Below, piece after piece: positions 1 to 8,340 of a stretch of DNA of 25,937 bases (position 1 is the stretch's first letter; each line of letters begins with the position of its first letter). The notes beneath the pieces are model-generated. The model saw only the letters and a list, made by a program, of their open reading frames with translations, did not search any database and was not told the origin of the DNA. The DNA lies in assembly GCA_041747155.1 (NCBI GenBank), contig JBGTFQ010000136.1:1-25937 (forward strand), in the 5' to 3' direction. The position numbers were made by a program, and so were the translations under genes. Origin of the DNA: JACDDK01 sp041747155. GTDB taxonomy: Bacteria > Actinomycetota > Rubrobacteria > Rubrobacterales > Rubrobacteraceae.

Positions 1-398
1 GCGGCGGGGTCTTCCAGCTTCAGTTCCAATTTGGCGGGCAGTACATCGGCCCCAATGTCCTCGTAGATCTCCGGTTGCTCCTCGAAGGTGGCTTTGAACT
101 CCTCCAATGCCTGCTTCTCACTCACGTACTTGACCGACGAAACTTCCGAATATCCCTCAGCGGTCTTGCGCGTCCCGTCTATCTCCTTCTGCTTCGCGTC
201 TTGAGCGAAGAACGCCGTCACCCCGACATCTCCCCGCACGCTGCCGATAATCCCCTCAATGTGGGCGCTCAAAACGAGCCCCGCCCCGAGAACCAGGATG
301 CAGATAAACGTCGTGGTCACCGCCGTAACGCTCATTAGCCAGTTTGAGCGGATGTTGCGCAGTGCCTCTCGTAGAAAGAATCCGAGCTTAGGCATCAT
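1..398 (-). CDS. ftsX: Cell division protein FtsX, 5' part only (runs off the window)
   Basis: FtsX is the membrane partner of the ATPase FtsE. The complex transmits division signals to peptidoglycan hydrolases at the septum. I translated the minus strand from the ATG at 398; a second ATG follows directly at 395. The visible 132 codons begin MMPKLGFFLREALRNI, with a basic amphipathic N-terminus, then one hydrophobic membrane segment at about residues 24-42 (VTTTFICILVLGAGLVLS) and the start of the extracytoplasmic domain. This layout is typical of FtsX. An AAGGGGGG ribosome-binding site lies about 8 bases upstream inside ftsE, and the gene overlaps the end of ftsE by 11 bases, so the two are translationally coupled. 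The remaining membrane segments lie beyond base 1. Identity is secure from sequence style and the ftsE neighbour. Confidence 0.9.
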   Translation of the reverse strand, partial: MMPKLGFFLREALRNIRSNWLMSVTAVTTTFICILVLGAGLVLSAHIEGIIGSVRGDVGVTAFFAQDAKQKEIDGTRKTAEGYSEVSSVKYVSEKQALEEFKATFEEQPEIYEDIGADVLPAKLELKLEDPA

Positions 399-1074
399 TG
401 GAATATCCCCCCTTGACCATGTCGCGCACGACGCGGCCATTATCAAGAGCTACTACTCGCTTGCGCATAACATCGACCATCTCACGGTCGTGCGTAGCAA
501 CCAACACCGTGGTGCCTACGCGGTTGATCCGATGCAAAAGCTGCATGATACCGACGCTGGTATCCGGGTCCAAGTTGCCCGTTGGCTCGTCGGCTATCAA
601 TATCGGCGGCTGGCTCACGAAAGCCCGAGCTATAGACACTCGCTGCTGCTCACCACCGGACAATTCTCCCGGCAACTTATCCACCTTGCCAGAGAGCCCG
701 ACGAGATCCAAAATCTGCGGAACCTTCGTGCGAATGGACCGCCGACGCTGTCCCGTGACCTCCATGGCGTAGGCGACGTTCTCAAACGCCGTCTTGTTTG
801 GAAGCAGTTTGAAATCCTGGAAGACGCACCCTATGTCCCGCCGAAGTTTCGGCACCTTCCGCTGCGAGACAGACGACAAGCGCGTGCCGTTGACGAAGAT
901 GGCCCCAGCGGACGGCTCAATTTCCTTGAGGATAAGACGAACCATCGTGCTCTTCCCCGAACCACTCTGGCCGACCAGGAAGACAAACTCGCCCGCCTCG
1001 ATATCGAGGTCGACCTTCTCTAGCGCGGCTGTGTCGTTATCGTAGACTTTCGAGACGTTGCTGAACTGAATCAT
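388..1074 (-). CDS. ftsE: Cell division ATP-binding protein FtsE
   Basis: FtsE is the ABC-type ATPase that works with FtsX at the division septum. The 228-residue length is normal for the family. It has a Walker A motif GQSGSGKST at residues 35-43, a Q-loop (CVFQDFKLLPN), the ABC signature LSGGEQQR, a Walker B ILIADEPTGNLD and a switch histidine in VATHDREMV. The ATG start at 1074 has GGGAG five bases upstream. The 153 bases upstream (1075-1227) hold no gene that I can support. They contain only weak promoter-like sequences, so transcription may start there or read through from the DUF2993 gene. The stop codon lies inside the start of ftsX. Confidence 0.97.
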   Translation of the reverse strand: MIQFSNVSKVYDNDTAALEKVDLDIEAGEFVFLVGQSGSGKSTMVRLILKEIEPSAGAIFVNGTRLSSVSQRKVPKLRRDIGCVFQDFKLLPNKTAFENVAYAMEVTGQRRRSIRTKVPQILDLVGLSGKVDKLPGELSGGEQQRVSIARAFVSQPPILIADEPTGNLDPDTSVGIMQLLHRINRVGTTVLVATHDREMVDVMRKRVVALDNGRVVRDMVKGGYSNDA

Positions 1075-1227
1075 TGACTCTCCCGTCGCGGTTTACGCGC
1101 TTACGCCAGGATTACCCCCTTCGGTATCCCGCCGCGGATTGTATGCTAGATGTGGGACGGCACCGCCGGAACATACCGCGCGGCCCCCTCCGACCAGAAA
1201 GGAAGGTATCAGCAAATGCCCGCCTTA

Positions 1228-1950
1228 TCAACCAAGATCAAAGCTATCCACGTCTCCATCGAGCGTCATGCGACCTTTGACTACGGTTAGATCCGTGACT
1301 GTGGCTCCCTCCGGCAATCCTGAGAACGGATACTCAAAGTCCGTACCACCGAGGAGAGCGTCGGTGATCTCGCCTGGCAGCGGAATCCCAAGAGCCTGAA
1401 CGGTCGTGGGCGTAAAAACCATCGTGCCTCGTTGAACTTCTAGACCGCCCGCCACCGAGACTGGCGCGTTTATGCCGAGCAGTTGCGCCTCGGAATCAAC
1501 CAGAACCCGATCTTTTTCGAGCCGCACATCGTTTACGGGGAAATCCTCGACGCGAGCACGAGCTATCTCAAAGACATCTTTCTCGGACAGCTCGACCTTC
1601 ATCTTCCCGGACGGCGGCTGACGGACCTTGACGTCGCCACCCGTCGCGCTATCCAGGACGTCTACGTCGAAGGCATTGAGGTCCACGGTCACCTTATCGG
1701 CGGTGATGCCGTTGCCAATGTCATAGTTTGGTATCTTCACCGTCCCGCTCTCGAACGACCCGGTGAGCATTCCTAGCGCGGGATCGCTCTTCAACTCGAC
1801 TTCCGGCCTCTTCTGCAGCCCCAGTTGGTCTTTGAGGTTTCCCGAGACCATTGATCCCAGCACGCCCGGCAGAAACGTGAACGGTGAGATCAAGACTACC
1901 GCCACCAGCACAACCACCAGGATCGCAACAGCACCGAGGAATTTCCTCAA
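1228..1950 (-). CDS. DUF2993 / LmeA-like lipid-binding envelope protein
   Basis: This is a 240-residue protein with an N-terminal hydrophobic segment at about residues 7-28 (signal anchor or uncleaved signal peptide). A beta-rich region follows with alternating 'GTVKIPNYDIGNGITADKV' style strands, and LSEKDVFEIAR resembles the DUF2993 core. That family includes mycobacterial LmeA, a phospholipid-binding envelope protein linked to lipomannan maturation. Function here can be given only as a membrane-attached lipid-binding protein on the outer face of the membrane. The start appears to be TTG at 1950, 9 bases after the prfB stop. No strong ribosome-binding site is visible, so translation may depend on coupling to prfB. 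Its place between prfB and ftsE suggests an envelope role. The family call is moderately sure; the specific role is unknown. Confidence 0.72.
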   Translation of the reverse strand: MRKFLGAVAILVVVLVAVVLISPFTFLPGVLGSMVSGNLKDQLGLQKRPEVELKSDPALGMLTGSFESGTVKIPNYDIGNGITADKVTVDLNAFDVDVLDSATGGDVKVRQPPSGKMKVELSEKDVFEIARARVEDFPVNDVRLEKDRVLVDSEAQLLGINAPVSVAGGLEVQRGTMVFTPTTVQALGIPLPGEITDALLGGTDFEYPFSGLPEGATVTDLTVVKGRMTLDGDVDSFDLG

Positions 1951-1959
1951 AGGTTTGGT

Positions 1960-3048
1960 CTAACGTCCGGTCGACTTGAGATAAGCGTAGATAAAGTCGT
2001 CTATCTCGCCGCCGAGGACGCGATCTACGTTACCCGTCTCCTCGCTCGTGCGATGATCCTTGACCATCTTGTAAGGATGAAGAACGTAAGAGCGGATCTG
2101 ACTCCCCCACTCATTATCGGCCTTCTCCCCACTCTGAGCGGCGATCTCGCGTTCCCGTTCTTCGCGTTGCAACTCGAAGAGCCGCGACTTCAAAACGCGC
2201 ATCGCGACCTCTTTGTTCTGGTGCTGGCTTCGCTCATTCTGGCACTGCGCCACGATGCCGGTCGGCAGGTGCGTAATCCGGACTGCCGAATCCGTCTTGT
2301 TGACGTGCTGACCACCCGCCCCCGAAGCCCGGTACGTGTCGATCTTGAGTTCTTTCTCATCCACTTCGACCTCGACCGCGTCCCCAATGAGCGGCGAGAC
2401 CGCCACGGACGCGAAACTGGTATGTCGCCGCGCCCCAGCGTCAAACGGACTCACCCGGACCAACCGATGAACCCCTCGCTCGGCGGCCAGCAACCCGAAA
2501 GCAAACTCGCCATCAACCCGGAAAGTCGCGCTCTTGATCCCGGCTTCTTCTCCCTCGGTGTACTCGATGACTTCCAGCCCGAAACCCCGGTACTCCGCGT
2601 AACCCCGGTACATCCGCGAAAGCATCTCCGCCCAATCCTGGGAATCCACGCCACCCGCTCCGGGGTTGATGGTCAGGATGGCCGAACCCTCATCGTACTC
2701 ACCCGAAAACAGCCGCGCAATCTCCTGCTCCTCCAACACGCGCTCGACGTGTTCGAGATCCCCAACAACCTCCGCCTCCATCCCGGCATCGCCTTCCGCG
2801 AGTTGCAGAAGCTCGGCGGAATCGTCCAGGCGCGTCCTGAGCTCCGTCAACAGTTTCAGACGACCTTCGATCCTCGAAAAGCGGGCCGATACGTCTTTCG
2901 CCCCGTCTGGATCGTCCCAGAAACCTGGTTGACTCATCTCCTCTGTGAGTTTCGCGGATTGTTCTTGCAGTTCTTCCACGTCGAAGAACGCCTCCAATTC
3001 CGCGAGGCGTTCTTCGAGAATAGCCGTGCGCTCTTCGGACTCGGTCAT
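1960..3048 (-). CDS. prfB: Peptide chain release factor 2 (RF2)
   Basis: RF2 reads UGA and UAA stop codons and triggers peptide release. The 362-residue product has the stop-codon recognition tripeptide SPF at residues 200-202 and the catalytic GGQ at 245-247 (ASGAGGQHVNKTDSAVRITH). Both fit RF2 rather than RF1, which has PxT. I chose the ATG at 3048 over a start 25 codons upstream because it overlaps the secA stop as TAATG, has GGCAGG just upstream, and matches the usual RF2 N-terminus. The family's programmed +1 frameshift near codon 25 is absent here: the frame runs straight through TTC GAC at residues 22-23, with no in-frame TGA. It is cotranscribed and translationally coupled with secA. 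Confidence 0.97.
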   Translation of the reverse strand: MTESEERTAILEERLAELEAFFDVEELQEQSAKLTEEMSQPGFWDDPDGAKDVSARFSRIEGRLKLLTELRTRLDDSAELLQLAEGDAGMEAEVVGDLEHVERVLEEQEIARLFSGEYDEGSAILTINPGAGGVDSQDWAEMLSRMYRGYAEYRGFGLEVIEYTEGEEAGIKSATFRVDGEFAFGLLAAERGVHRLVRVSPFDAGARRHTSFASVAVSPLIGDAVEVEVDEKELKIDTYRASGAGGQHVNKTDSAVRITHLPTGIVAQCQNERSQHQNKEVAMRVLKSRLFELQREEREREIAAQSGEKADNEWGSQIRSYVLHPYKMVKDHRTSEETGNVDRVLGGEIDDFIYAYLKSTGR

Positions 3049-5630
3049 TAACCTGCCTTCGCAGCCGGCCCCTCGACCGAGCCGTGACACTTCTTGTACT
3101 TCTTGCCGGAGCCGCACGGACATGGGTCGTTGCGTCCTACTTTTTTCTCCGCCTGGCGCGGGATTCGCTTGCTCTCGCCACTCGGCTCCTCACCGCCGCC
3201 GCTATAGGAAAACTCCTGCATCTGCGGTTCCTCTTCGAGCTTCACGTTCTCAATGCGGTAGATGTAGGTTACGTAGTCCTCCTTCAGTCCACGCTCCATG
3301 TCAGTAAACATATCAAAGCCCTCGCGCTTGTACTCGACCAGCGGGTCACGTTGCGAAAGACCCCGCCACCCAATACCTTCGCGCAGGTGATCCATCTCCA
3401 TCAAATGCTCGCGCCATCGCGAATCGACCACCGAGAGTAACGTCCGACGCTCGGCTTCCTCGAACGTGTTGAGGCCGTCCGTCCGAACCATGCCACGGTT
3501 CTCGATCTCCCACATGCGATCTTCCCACTCGGATTTCTGCTCCTCCAGACGCTCGCGAGCATCGTCGAGGATTGAAGCTGTGAGATCCTCTCCCGTCATT
3601 GACGAGACATCCATCGTGGAGAGGTCGAGCTTTGTCGGGTAGAAGCGGTTGATTTCCGTCCCGAGACTTTCGAGATCCCAGTCCTCGGGATAGGTGTTGG
3701 CCGGAGCGTAGTCGGAGATTGCATCCGTCAAAACCTGCTCGACGTACTCCCAGGTATCGACTTTCTCGCCCATAAGAATGTCGCGCCGTATACCGTAGAT
3801 GACCTCGCGCTGCATGTTCAGAACATCGTCGTATTCCAGGATTCGCTTTCGGGTCTGGAAGTTCTGGCTCTCGACCTGCTCCTGAGCCCGTCGCACGCTA
3901 TTTGAGACCATCCCGGCCTCGATCGGCACGTCGTCTTCAAGACCGATGCGCTCAATGAAACCCTGCATCTTCGGCCCCCCGAACAACCGCAACAGATTGT
4001 CCTCGAAAGACAAGAAGAACCGCGACTCGCCAGGATCGCCCTGCCGCCCGGACCGCCCACGCAACTGGTTGTCGATGCGCCGCGACTCGTGCCGCTCGGT
4101 CCCGAGCACGTACAACCCGCCGACCTCTGCGACACCCTCGCCGAGCTTGATGTCCGTACCACGACCAGCCATGTTGGTCGCGATGGTCACGGCACCCCTG
4201 GTGCCAGCGTTCTCTATGACTTCGGCCTCGCGCTCGTGCTGCTTAGCGTTCAACACGTTGTGCGGAACACCTTTGCGCTTGAGCATGGTAGCAAGATATT
4301 CTGAGACATCTACCGAAACCGTGCCGACGAGAACCGGCTGGCCCTTCACGTGCCGCTCGGCGATATCCTCCACCACGGCATCGTACTTACCCTTCCTCGT
4401 TTTGTAGACGAGATCGTTCTCGTCCAGCCGCACCATGTCTCGGTGAGTCGGGACAGAGACGACCTCCATCTTGTAAATGTGCATAAACTCGTCGGCCTCG
4501 GTAGCCGCCGTACCAGTCATGCCCGCGAGCTTGTCGTAACCTCGGAAGAAATTCTGGATGGTGACCGTAGCCACCGTTTGGTTCTCCTCTCGGATCTCAA
4601 CGCCTTCTTTGGCCTCTATCGCCTGATGAAGCCCCTCGGAATAACGTCGACCTTCGAGAACTCGGCCCGTAAACTCGTCCACGATGAACACTTGCCCGTC
4701 CCGCACAAGATACTCGACATCGTTGTGAAACAGCGTATGAGCCCGCAAGGCCTGGTTCAGATGATTGACGAGGTTGCTGTTCACGTCGTCGTACAGGTTC
4801 TCGACGCCGAGCGCCTTCTCTACCTTCTCGACACCGCTCTCCGTACAAGCCACCTGGCGTTTCTTCTCGTCCACTTCGTAATCCTCGCCCTTCTTCAAGC
4901 GCGGCAAAATGGCGGCGAATTTGTAGTAGGTGTCGGCGGCGGTCTCGGGCATCCCGGAGATGATGAGCGGGGTGCGTGCTTCGTCTACAAGGATCGAGTC
5001 GACCTCGTCCACGATGGCGTAATTCAGGCCGCGCTGCACGAGTTGATCGGTGGTGGTGGCGATGTTGTCGCGGAGGTAGTCGAAGCCGAACTGGGCGTTC
5101 GTGCCGTAGGTGATGTCCGAGTCGTAGGCTACTTTGCGCTCCGCGAAGTCCATGCTGTCCTGGATCAGACCGATAGACAATCCTAGAAACGAGTAGACTT
5201 CGCCCATCCAACTAGCATCGCGGCGAGCGAGGTAATCGTTGACGGTCACGACGTGGACTCCCTTGCCGGAAAGCGCGTTCAGGTAGACCGGCATGGTAGC
5301 GGCGAGCGTCTTGCCCTCGCCAGTCTTCATCTCCGGAATCTTACCTTCGTGCAGCACGATGCCGCCCATGACCTGAACGTCGAAAGGCCGCATCCCCAGC
5401 GTACGCTTCGAAGCCTCCCGCACAACCGAGAAAGCTTCGGGGAGCAGGCTATCGAGCGTCGCTCCGTTCTCGATCCGCTCCCGGAACTCCACGGTCTTTG
5501 CGGCTAGCTCCTCGTCGGAGAGCTTCTCTATCTCGGGTTCGATGGCGTTAACATCCTCAACCCGCCGTTCGAGAGCCTTGACCTTGCGGCCCTCGCCCAT
5601 TCTAAGTATCTTCGTCAGTAGGTTAGCCAA
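3048..5630 (-). CDS. secA: Protein translocase ATPase SecA
   Basis: SecA is the motor that pushes preproteins through the SecYEG channel. The 860 residues include Walker A MKTGEGKT at about 101-108, the DEAD-type motif VDEVDSILVDEART at about 207-220, the helicase motif IATNMAGRGTDIKLG, and QLRGRSGRQGDPG. A C-terminal zinc-binding, SecB-type tail CPCGSGKKYKKCHG lies near residues 838-851. The start is TTG at 5630, giving MANLLTKIL. The family's N-terminus usually begins this way, and GAGG lies about 10 bases upstream, so TTG is preferred to the internal ATG at codon 11. The gene lies 79 bases after hpf and is followed without a gap by prfB. Confidence 0.98.
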   Translation of the reverse strand: MANLLTKILRMGEGRKVKALERRVEDVNAIEPEIEKLSDEELAAKTVEFRERIENGATLDSLLPEAFSVVREASKRTLGMRPFDVQVMGGIVLHEGKIPEMKTGEGKTLAATMPVYLNALSGKGVHVVTVNDYLARRDASWMGEVYSFLGLSIGLIQDSMDFAERKVAYDSDITYGTNAQFGFDYLRDNIATTTDQLVQRGLNYAIVDEVDSILVDEARTPLIISGMPETAADTYYKFAAILPRLKKGEDYEVDEKKRQVACTESGVEKVEKALGVENLYDDVNSNLVNHLNQALRAHTLFHNDVEYLVRDGQVFIVDEFTGRVLEGRRYSEGLHQAIEAKEGVEIREENQTVATVTIQNFFRGYDKLAGMTGTAATEADEFMHIYKMEVVSVPTHRDMVRLDENDLVYKTRKGKYDAVVEDIAERHVKGQPVLVGTVSVDVSEYLATMLKRKGVPHNVLNAKQHEREAEVIENAGTRGAVTIATNMAGRGTDIKLGEGVAEVGGLYVLGTERHESRRIDNQLRGRSGRQGDPGESRFFLSFEDNLLRLFGGPKMQGFIERIGLEDDVPIEAGMVSNSVRRAQEQVESQNFQTRKRILEYDDVLNMQREVIYGIRRDILMGEKVDTWEYVEQVLTDAISDYAPANTYPEDWDLESLGTEINRFYPTKLDLSTMDVSSMTGEDLTASILDDARERLEEQKSEWEDRMWEIENRGMVRTDGLNTFEEAERRTLLSVVDSRWREHLMEMDHLREGIGWRGLSQRDPLVEYKREGFDMFTDMERGLKEDYVTYIYRIENVKLEEEPQMQEFSYSGGGEEPSGESKRIPRQAEKKVGRNDPCPCGSGKKYKKCHGSVEGPAAKAG

Positions 5631-5665
5631 GAGTTTATTACCTCGCTCGTTTACGTTTCGTCGGG

Positions 5666-5694
5666 AAAATATCTTCCAGACACGTTAGGCCCAA
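5666..5694 (-). promoter_or_regulatory. Possible sigma70-type promoter for secA-prfB
   Basis: In the 79-base gap between hpf and secA the minus strand reads TTGGGC (5694-5689), a 17-base spacer, then TATTTT (5671-5666). Each hexamer matches four of six consensus bases, so this is only a plausible weak promoter. Transcription would begin about 30 bases before the TTG start of secA. Read-through from hpf is an equal possibility. Confidence 0.3.
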
Positions 5695-5709
5695 AACGCC
5701 GAGTTTGAG

Positions 5710-6270
5710 CTATCTGGCGGGCTCTATTAGCCCGTAGTTGCTGTCCCGCCGCCGGTATACCACATTTATATCACCGGTATCAGCGCTCGTGAATACGAAG
5801 AATGCATGATCCAGCAAGTCCATCTGCAGCGCGGCTTCCTCGGCGCTCATGGGCTTCATCTGGAACTGCTTGGTACGAACTATGCGGCCCTCTACCTCGG
5901 CTTCGTCACCTTTGGGAGCACCAGGCTCGGTGGCTTCTACTTTCTCGCGCTGACCCTGCCAGCGGTCTAGTTGACGTCCCCGGAACCGGCGCACCTGGCG
6001 TTCCAGTTTGTCGGACATGCGGTCGATGGAAGCGTACATATCCTCGCCACCCTCGCGGGCCTTCAGTACCGTACCGTTGATGAACAGCGTCGTCTCCACG
6101 ACCTCGGGTTGCGAATGGGAGGGATTGCGCTCGTGGATCAACTCGACCTCGGCCCGCGAGTCGGTTTTCTCCTCGTCGTAGAACTTGGAGAGCCGGGCCA
6201 CCTTTTCGAGCGCGTAATTCTCCAGAGCTTCCGTCACCGACAGATTGCGTCCCGTTACCTCTATATCCAT
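5710..6270 (-). CDS. hpf: Long-form ribosome hibernation promoting factor (HPF/RaiA family)
   Basis: Long HPF binds the 30S decoding region in stationary phase or stress and dimerises 70S ribosomes into inactive 100S particles. The 186-residue length is typical of the long form. The N-terminal S30AE/YfiA domain covers about residues 1-105 (MDIEVTGRNLSVTEAL, and later EDMYASIDRMSDKLERQVRR). A linker leads to a C-terminal dimerisation domain at about 128-186 (IVRTKQFQMKPMSAEEAALQ, then HAFFVFTSADTGDINVVYRR). The ATG at 6270 has a strong AGGAGG four bases upstream. The 90 bases between it and comF hold no clear sigma70 promoter. Position directly before secA is common in Gram-positive genomes. 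Confidence 0.95.
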   Translation of the reverse strand: MDIEVTGRNLSVTEALENYALEKVARLSKFYDEEKTDSRAEVELIHERNPSHSQPEVVETTLFINGTVLKAREGGEDMYASIDRMSDKLERQVRRFRGRQLDRWQGQREKVEATEPGAPKGDEAEVEGRIVRTKQFQMKPMSAEEAALQMDLLDHAFFVFTSADTGDINVVYRRRDSNYGLIEPAR

Positions 6271-6360
6271 GAAGCCTCCTCTGCTTCTAGCCGCCGACTG
6301 TTGACCGGCTGCTTTCTGGTGTCATTCTACTCTAAGAATTCGACTCCTTTCTCATGAGCT

Positions 6361-7047
6361 TCAACACGTCCGGCACAACGTAACGGCGTGCACTTCCGAC
6401 GCGCCGGACGCTGTCAACGTCGCGGCGCAGGCACTCAAAGTCGCGCCGGTTGTGAACACGTCGTCGACCAGCAAAACCGTTCCCTGGATAAAGCTTCGGG
6501 TTCGGAAGGCGCCGCGCACGTTCTCACGCCGAGCGGTGGCTGAAAGCTCGATTTGGTCCCTAGTCCTCCTCATGGCCTCCAAGTTATTCGATACTTGGAG
6601 GCCCAGTTTTTCGGCGATTCCGCGGGCCATCAACTCGGACTGATTGAACCCTCGCCGCCGCAGCCGCGAACGGTGCAACGGAACCGGCACGACCGAACTG
6701 AAACGAATGCCGGAGCCGAGTACATCCAACATAAGCGGCGTAATCAGTTTGTCGACGACCCGGACATACCCCCGGTACTTGAGGGCATGGACTATCTCCT
6801 TGCCAACTCCCTCGTAGCGAAGGGACGCTCGGGCCGAGTCGAAACCGAAGTCAACATTCTTGCAGTCCTCGCAAGCTGGCGTCTGGAAGGCAGTTGGCAT
6901 ACCGCACCGTTCGCAAGAAGGAGCGCCAACCAACGGTAGCTCGTCGAAGCAAGCCCTGCAGAGTACGTCGCTCGCTCGCCGGTCGCAGGAGACGCAGCGT
7001 TGCGGATAAAAGAGTTCGCCGAGTACGTCCAGATAAGGCTGCATCAA
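6361..7047 (-). CDS. comF: ComF-family phosphoribosyltransferase-like protein
   Basis: ComF proteins carry an N-terminal zinc-ribbon region and a type I phosphoribosyltransferase fold. In competent bacteria they help import single-stranded DNA; elsewhere they are often kept without known competence. This 228-residue product has four CxxC pairs (C18/C21, C30/C33, C44/C47, C58/C61), enough for two zinc sites, then VVPVPLHRSRLRRRGFNQ and the PRPP-binding loop VLLVDDVFTTGAT near the C-terminus. The start could be TTG at 7047 or ATG at 7044. GGAGG lies 12 or 15 bases upstream, which slightly favours TTG. No other competence gene is in the window, so a DNA-uptake role is inference from the family. 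Confidence 0.9.
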   Translation of the reverse strand: MMQPYLDVLGELFYPQRCVSCDRRASDVLCRACFDELPLVGAPSCERCGMPTAFQTPACEDCKNVDFGFDSARASLRYEGVGKEIVHALKYRGYVRVVDKLITPLMLDVLGSGIRFSSVVPVPLHRSRLRRRGFNQSELMARGIAEKLGLQVSNNLEAMRRTRDQIELSATARRENVRGAFRTRSFIQGTVLLVDDVFTTGATLSACAATLTASGASEVHAVTLCRTC

Positions 7048-7200
7048 ATTACCGGAAAACCTCCAGGATCAGAGGCATCCAAACGGGACGACCGCAAGGG
7101 TTTATTAGTTCACCAGCAAGTCGTGGAGAATACTTACCAGTGGCCGATTTTCGCAGGGCTCTCACATGGAAACCTCGCTGTTGGATAACCTCAATCTATT

Positions 7201-7227
7201 CTATCCGAGGTCGTAGCTTGCGGATAG
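7201..7227 (-). terminator. Short stem-loop after the nuo/nucleotidyltransferase genes
   Basis: A perfect 7-bp inverted repeat, ctatccg (7201-7207) and cggatag (7221-7227), encloses a 13-base loop. It begins 9 bases beyond the nucleotidyltransferase stop codon. No run of T follows on the minus strand, so a classic intrinsic terminator is not shown. Its position at the end of the long nuo transcript makes a termination or 3'-end role possible. The rest of the 188-base gap 7048-7235 holds nothing else I can identify. Confidence 0.35.
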
Positions 7228-7235
7228 GGTAGCGG

Positions 7236-8336
7236 CTAGAAGCTGAGGCTGCGTGGTGGGACGACGACACCAGGGTTAACGCGGATGCCCTGATCCAGGA
7301 CGTTGCCCTCGCCGACGACACAGCCTGCTCCAAGAACCGACATACCCCTCACGATGGCACCCTGGCGGACCCTGGCCCGGGGCCCGATAATCGACCCACG
7401 AACCACGGCTCCGGCTTCGATCTCAGCACCATCAAGCAAAACACTCCCTTCTACCACCGCGCCCACCCCAATTCGACACCCAAATCCCAGCGACGAACGT
7501 CCCCCGATGGTGGCTCCGTCCGAGACCTCACACCCTTCGGCTACGGAAAGAGGCGGCAAGAGCTTGACGTTCTTGCCTACTTTCGTGGCTGAATGCACTT
7601 CCAGGTACTCGAAATCCTCTCGCGCACCGACCGCCCCTGAAAGAACGTCGGTGGAGGCGGCAAGATAGCTGCGCGGCGTGCCGATATCCTTCCAATACTG
7701 GCTCGACACATGAGCCCGGAGCCGCCCCATTGCTTGAAGCTCCGGAAAGATCTCACGTTCTATGGAGACTTCTCGTCCGGCGGGGATCATCTCAAGTACT
7801 TCCGGTTGCAGGACGTAGATACCCGCGTTGATTAGGTTCGTGGAGATCTCATCGTATGCTGGTTTCTCAAGGAACCTATGCACGAGCATCTCGTGATCCA
7901 CTTCGACCAATCCGTAGGCTGTCGGGTCTTCGACGCTCGTGAGGGCTATAGTGGCCAGAGCGTCCGTAGCCTGATGTTGCTCTATGGCTTTTTCGAGGTC
8001 CATACCTGTTAGCACGTCACCGTTGACGACAACTAGCGGCCCACTGTCCAGAAACTGCTCGGCGTTCTTGACGCCGCCCGCTGTTCCGAGTGGATAGTCC
8101 TCGACAGCGTAGTCGATAGAGAAGCCGTCCAAGTCTTGAGAGGAAAAATACTCCTGGATCTGATCCGGCAAATACCCAACCGACAGGACCGCTCCATCCA
8201 ACCCGCCGGAACGCAGAAAATCGACCATATACCCCATGAACGGCTGGTTCCTTAGCGGCACCAGAGCTTTCGGAATATCGTAGGTAATAGGCCGCAGCCG
8301 CGTACCCTTGCCACCTACAAGAACGACGGCTTTCAT
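7236..8336 (-). CDS. NDP-sugar pyrophosphorylase (mannose-1-phosphate guanylyltransferase-like)
   Basis: This enzyme family joins a sugar-1-phosphate to a nucleotide, giving an activated sugar for wall polysaccharide or glycolipid synthesis. The N-terminal half is a nucleotidyltransferase domain with the signature GGKGTRLRP (residues 8-16), IPKALVP with lysine 23, and VVVNGDVLTG, whose Asp107 should bind metal. Residues from about 245 form a left-handed beta-helix of hexapeptide repeats (ATIGGRSSLGFGCRIGVGAV, AGAVVRGSIIGPRARVRQGA). This two-part layout of 366 residues fits GDP-mannose pyrophosphorylase-like proteins, but the sugar and base cannot be settled from sequence alone. The ATG is 4 bases after the nuoN stop, with no strong ribosome-binding site, so it is probably coupled to nuoN. 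Confidence 0.85.
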   Translation of the reverse strand: MKAVVLVGGKGTRLRPITYDIPKALVPLRNQPFMGYMVDFLRSGGLDGAVLSVGYLPDQIQEYFSSQDLDGFSIDYAVEDYPLGTAGGVKNAEQFLDSGPLVVVNGDVLTGMDLEKAIEQHQATDALATIALTSVEDPTAYGLVEVDHEMLVHRFLEKPAYDEISTNLINAGIYVLQPEVLEMIPAGREVSIEREIFPELQAMGRLRAHVSSQYWKDIGTPRSYLAASTDVLSGAVGAREDFEYLEVHSATKVGKNVKLLPPLSVAEGCEVSDGATIGGRSSLGFGCRIGVGAVVEGSVLLDGAEIEAGAVVRGSIIGPRARVRQGAIVRGMSVLGAGCVVGEGNVLDQGIRVNPGVVVPPRSLSF

Positions 8337-8340
8337 GAAG

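Noticed and set aside
1075..1227. A promoter for ftsE (TTCCGG, 17 bases, TAGCAT on the minus strand)
   Set aside because: The hexamers are poor matches to the consensus, and a random gap of this size would offer similar pairs.
3049..3123. A 25-codon upstream extension of prfB inside secA
   Set aside because: It translates the secA zinc-tail region in another frame. The TAATG junction and family length favour the ATG at 3048.
4350..5186. A long open frame on the plus strand opposite secA
   Set aside because: It mirrors the codon structure of secA, has no domain I can recognise and no ribosome-binding site. It is an antisense shadow, as are the long plus-strand frames opposite prfB (2053-3051) and nuoD/nuoH (14970-16486).
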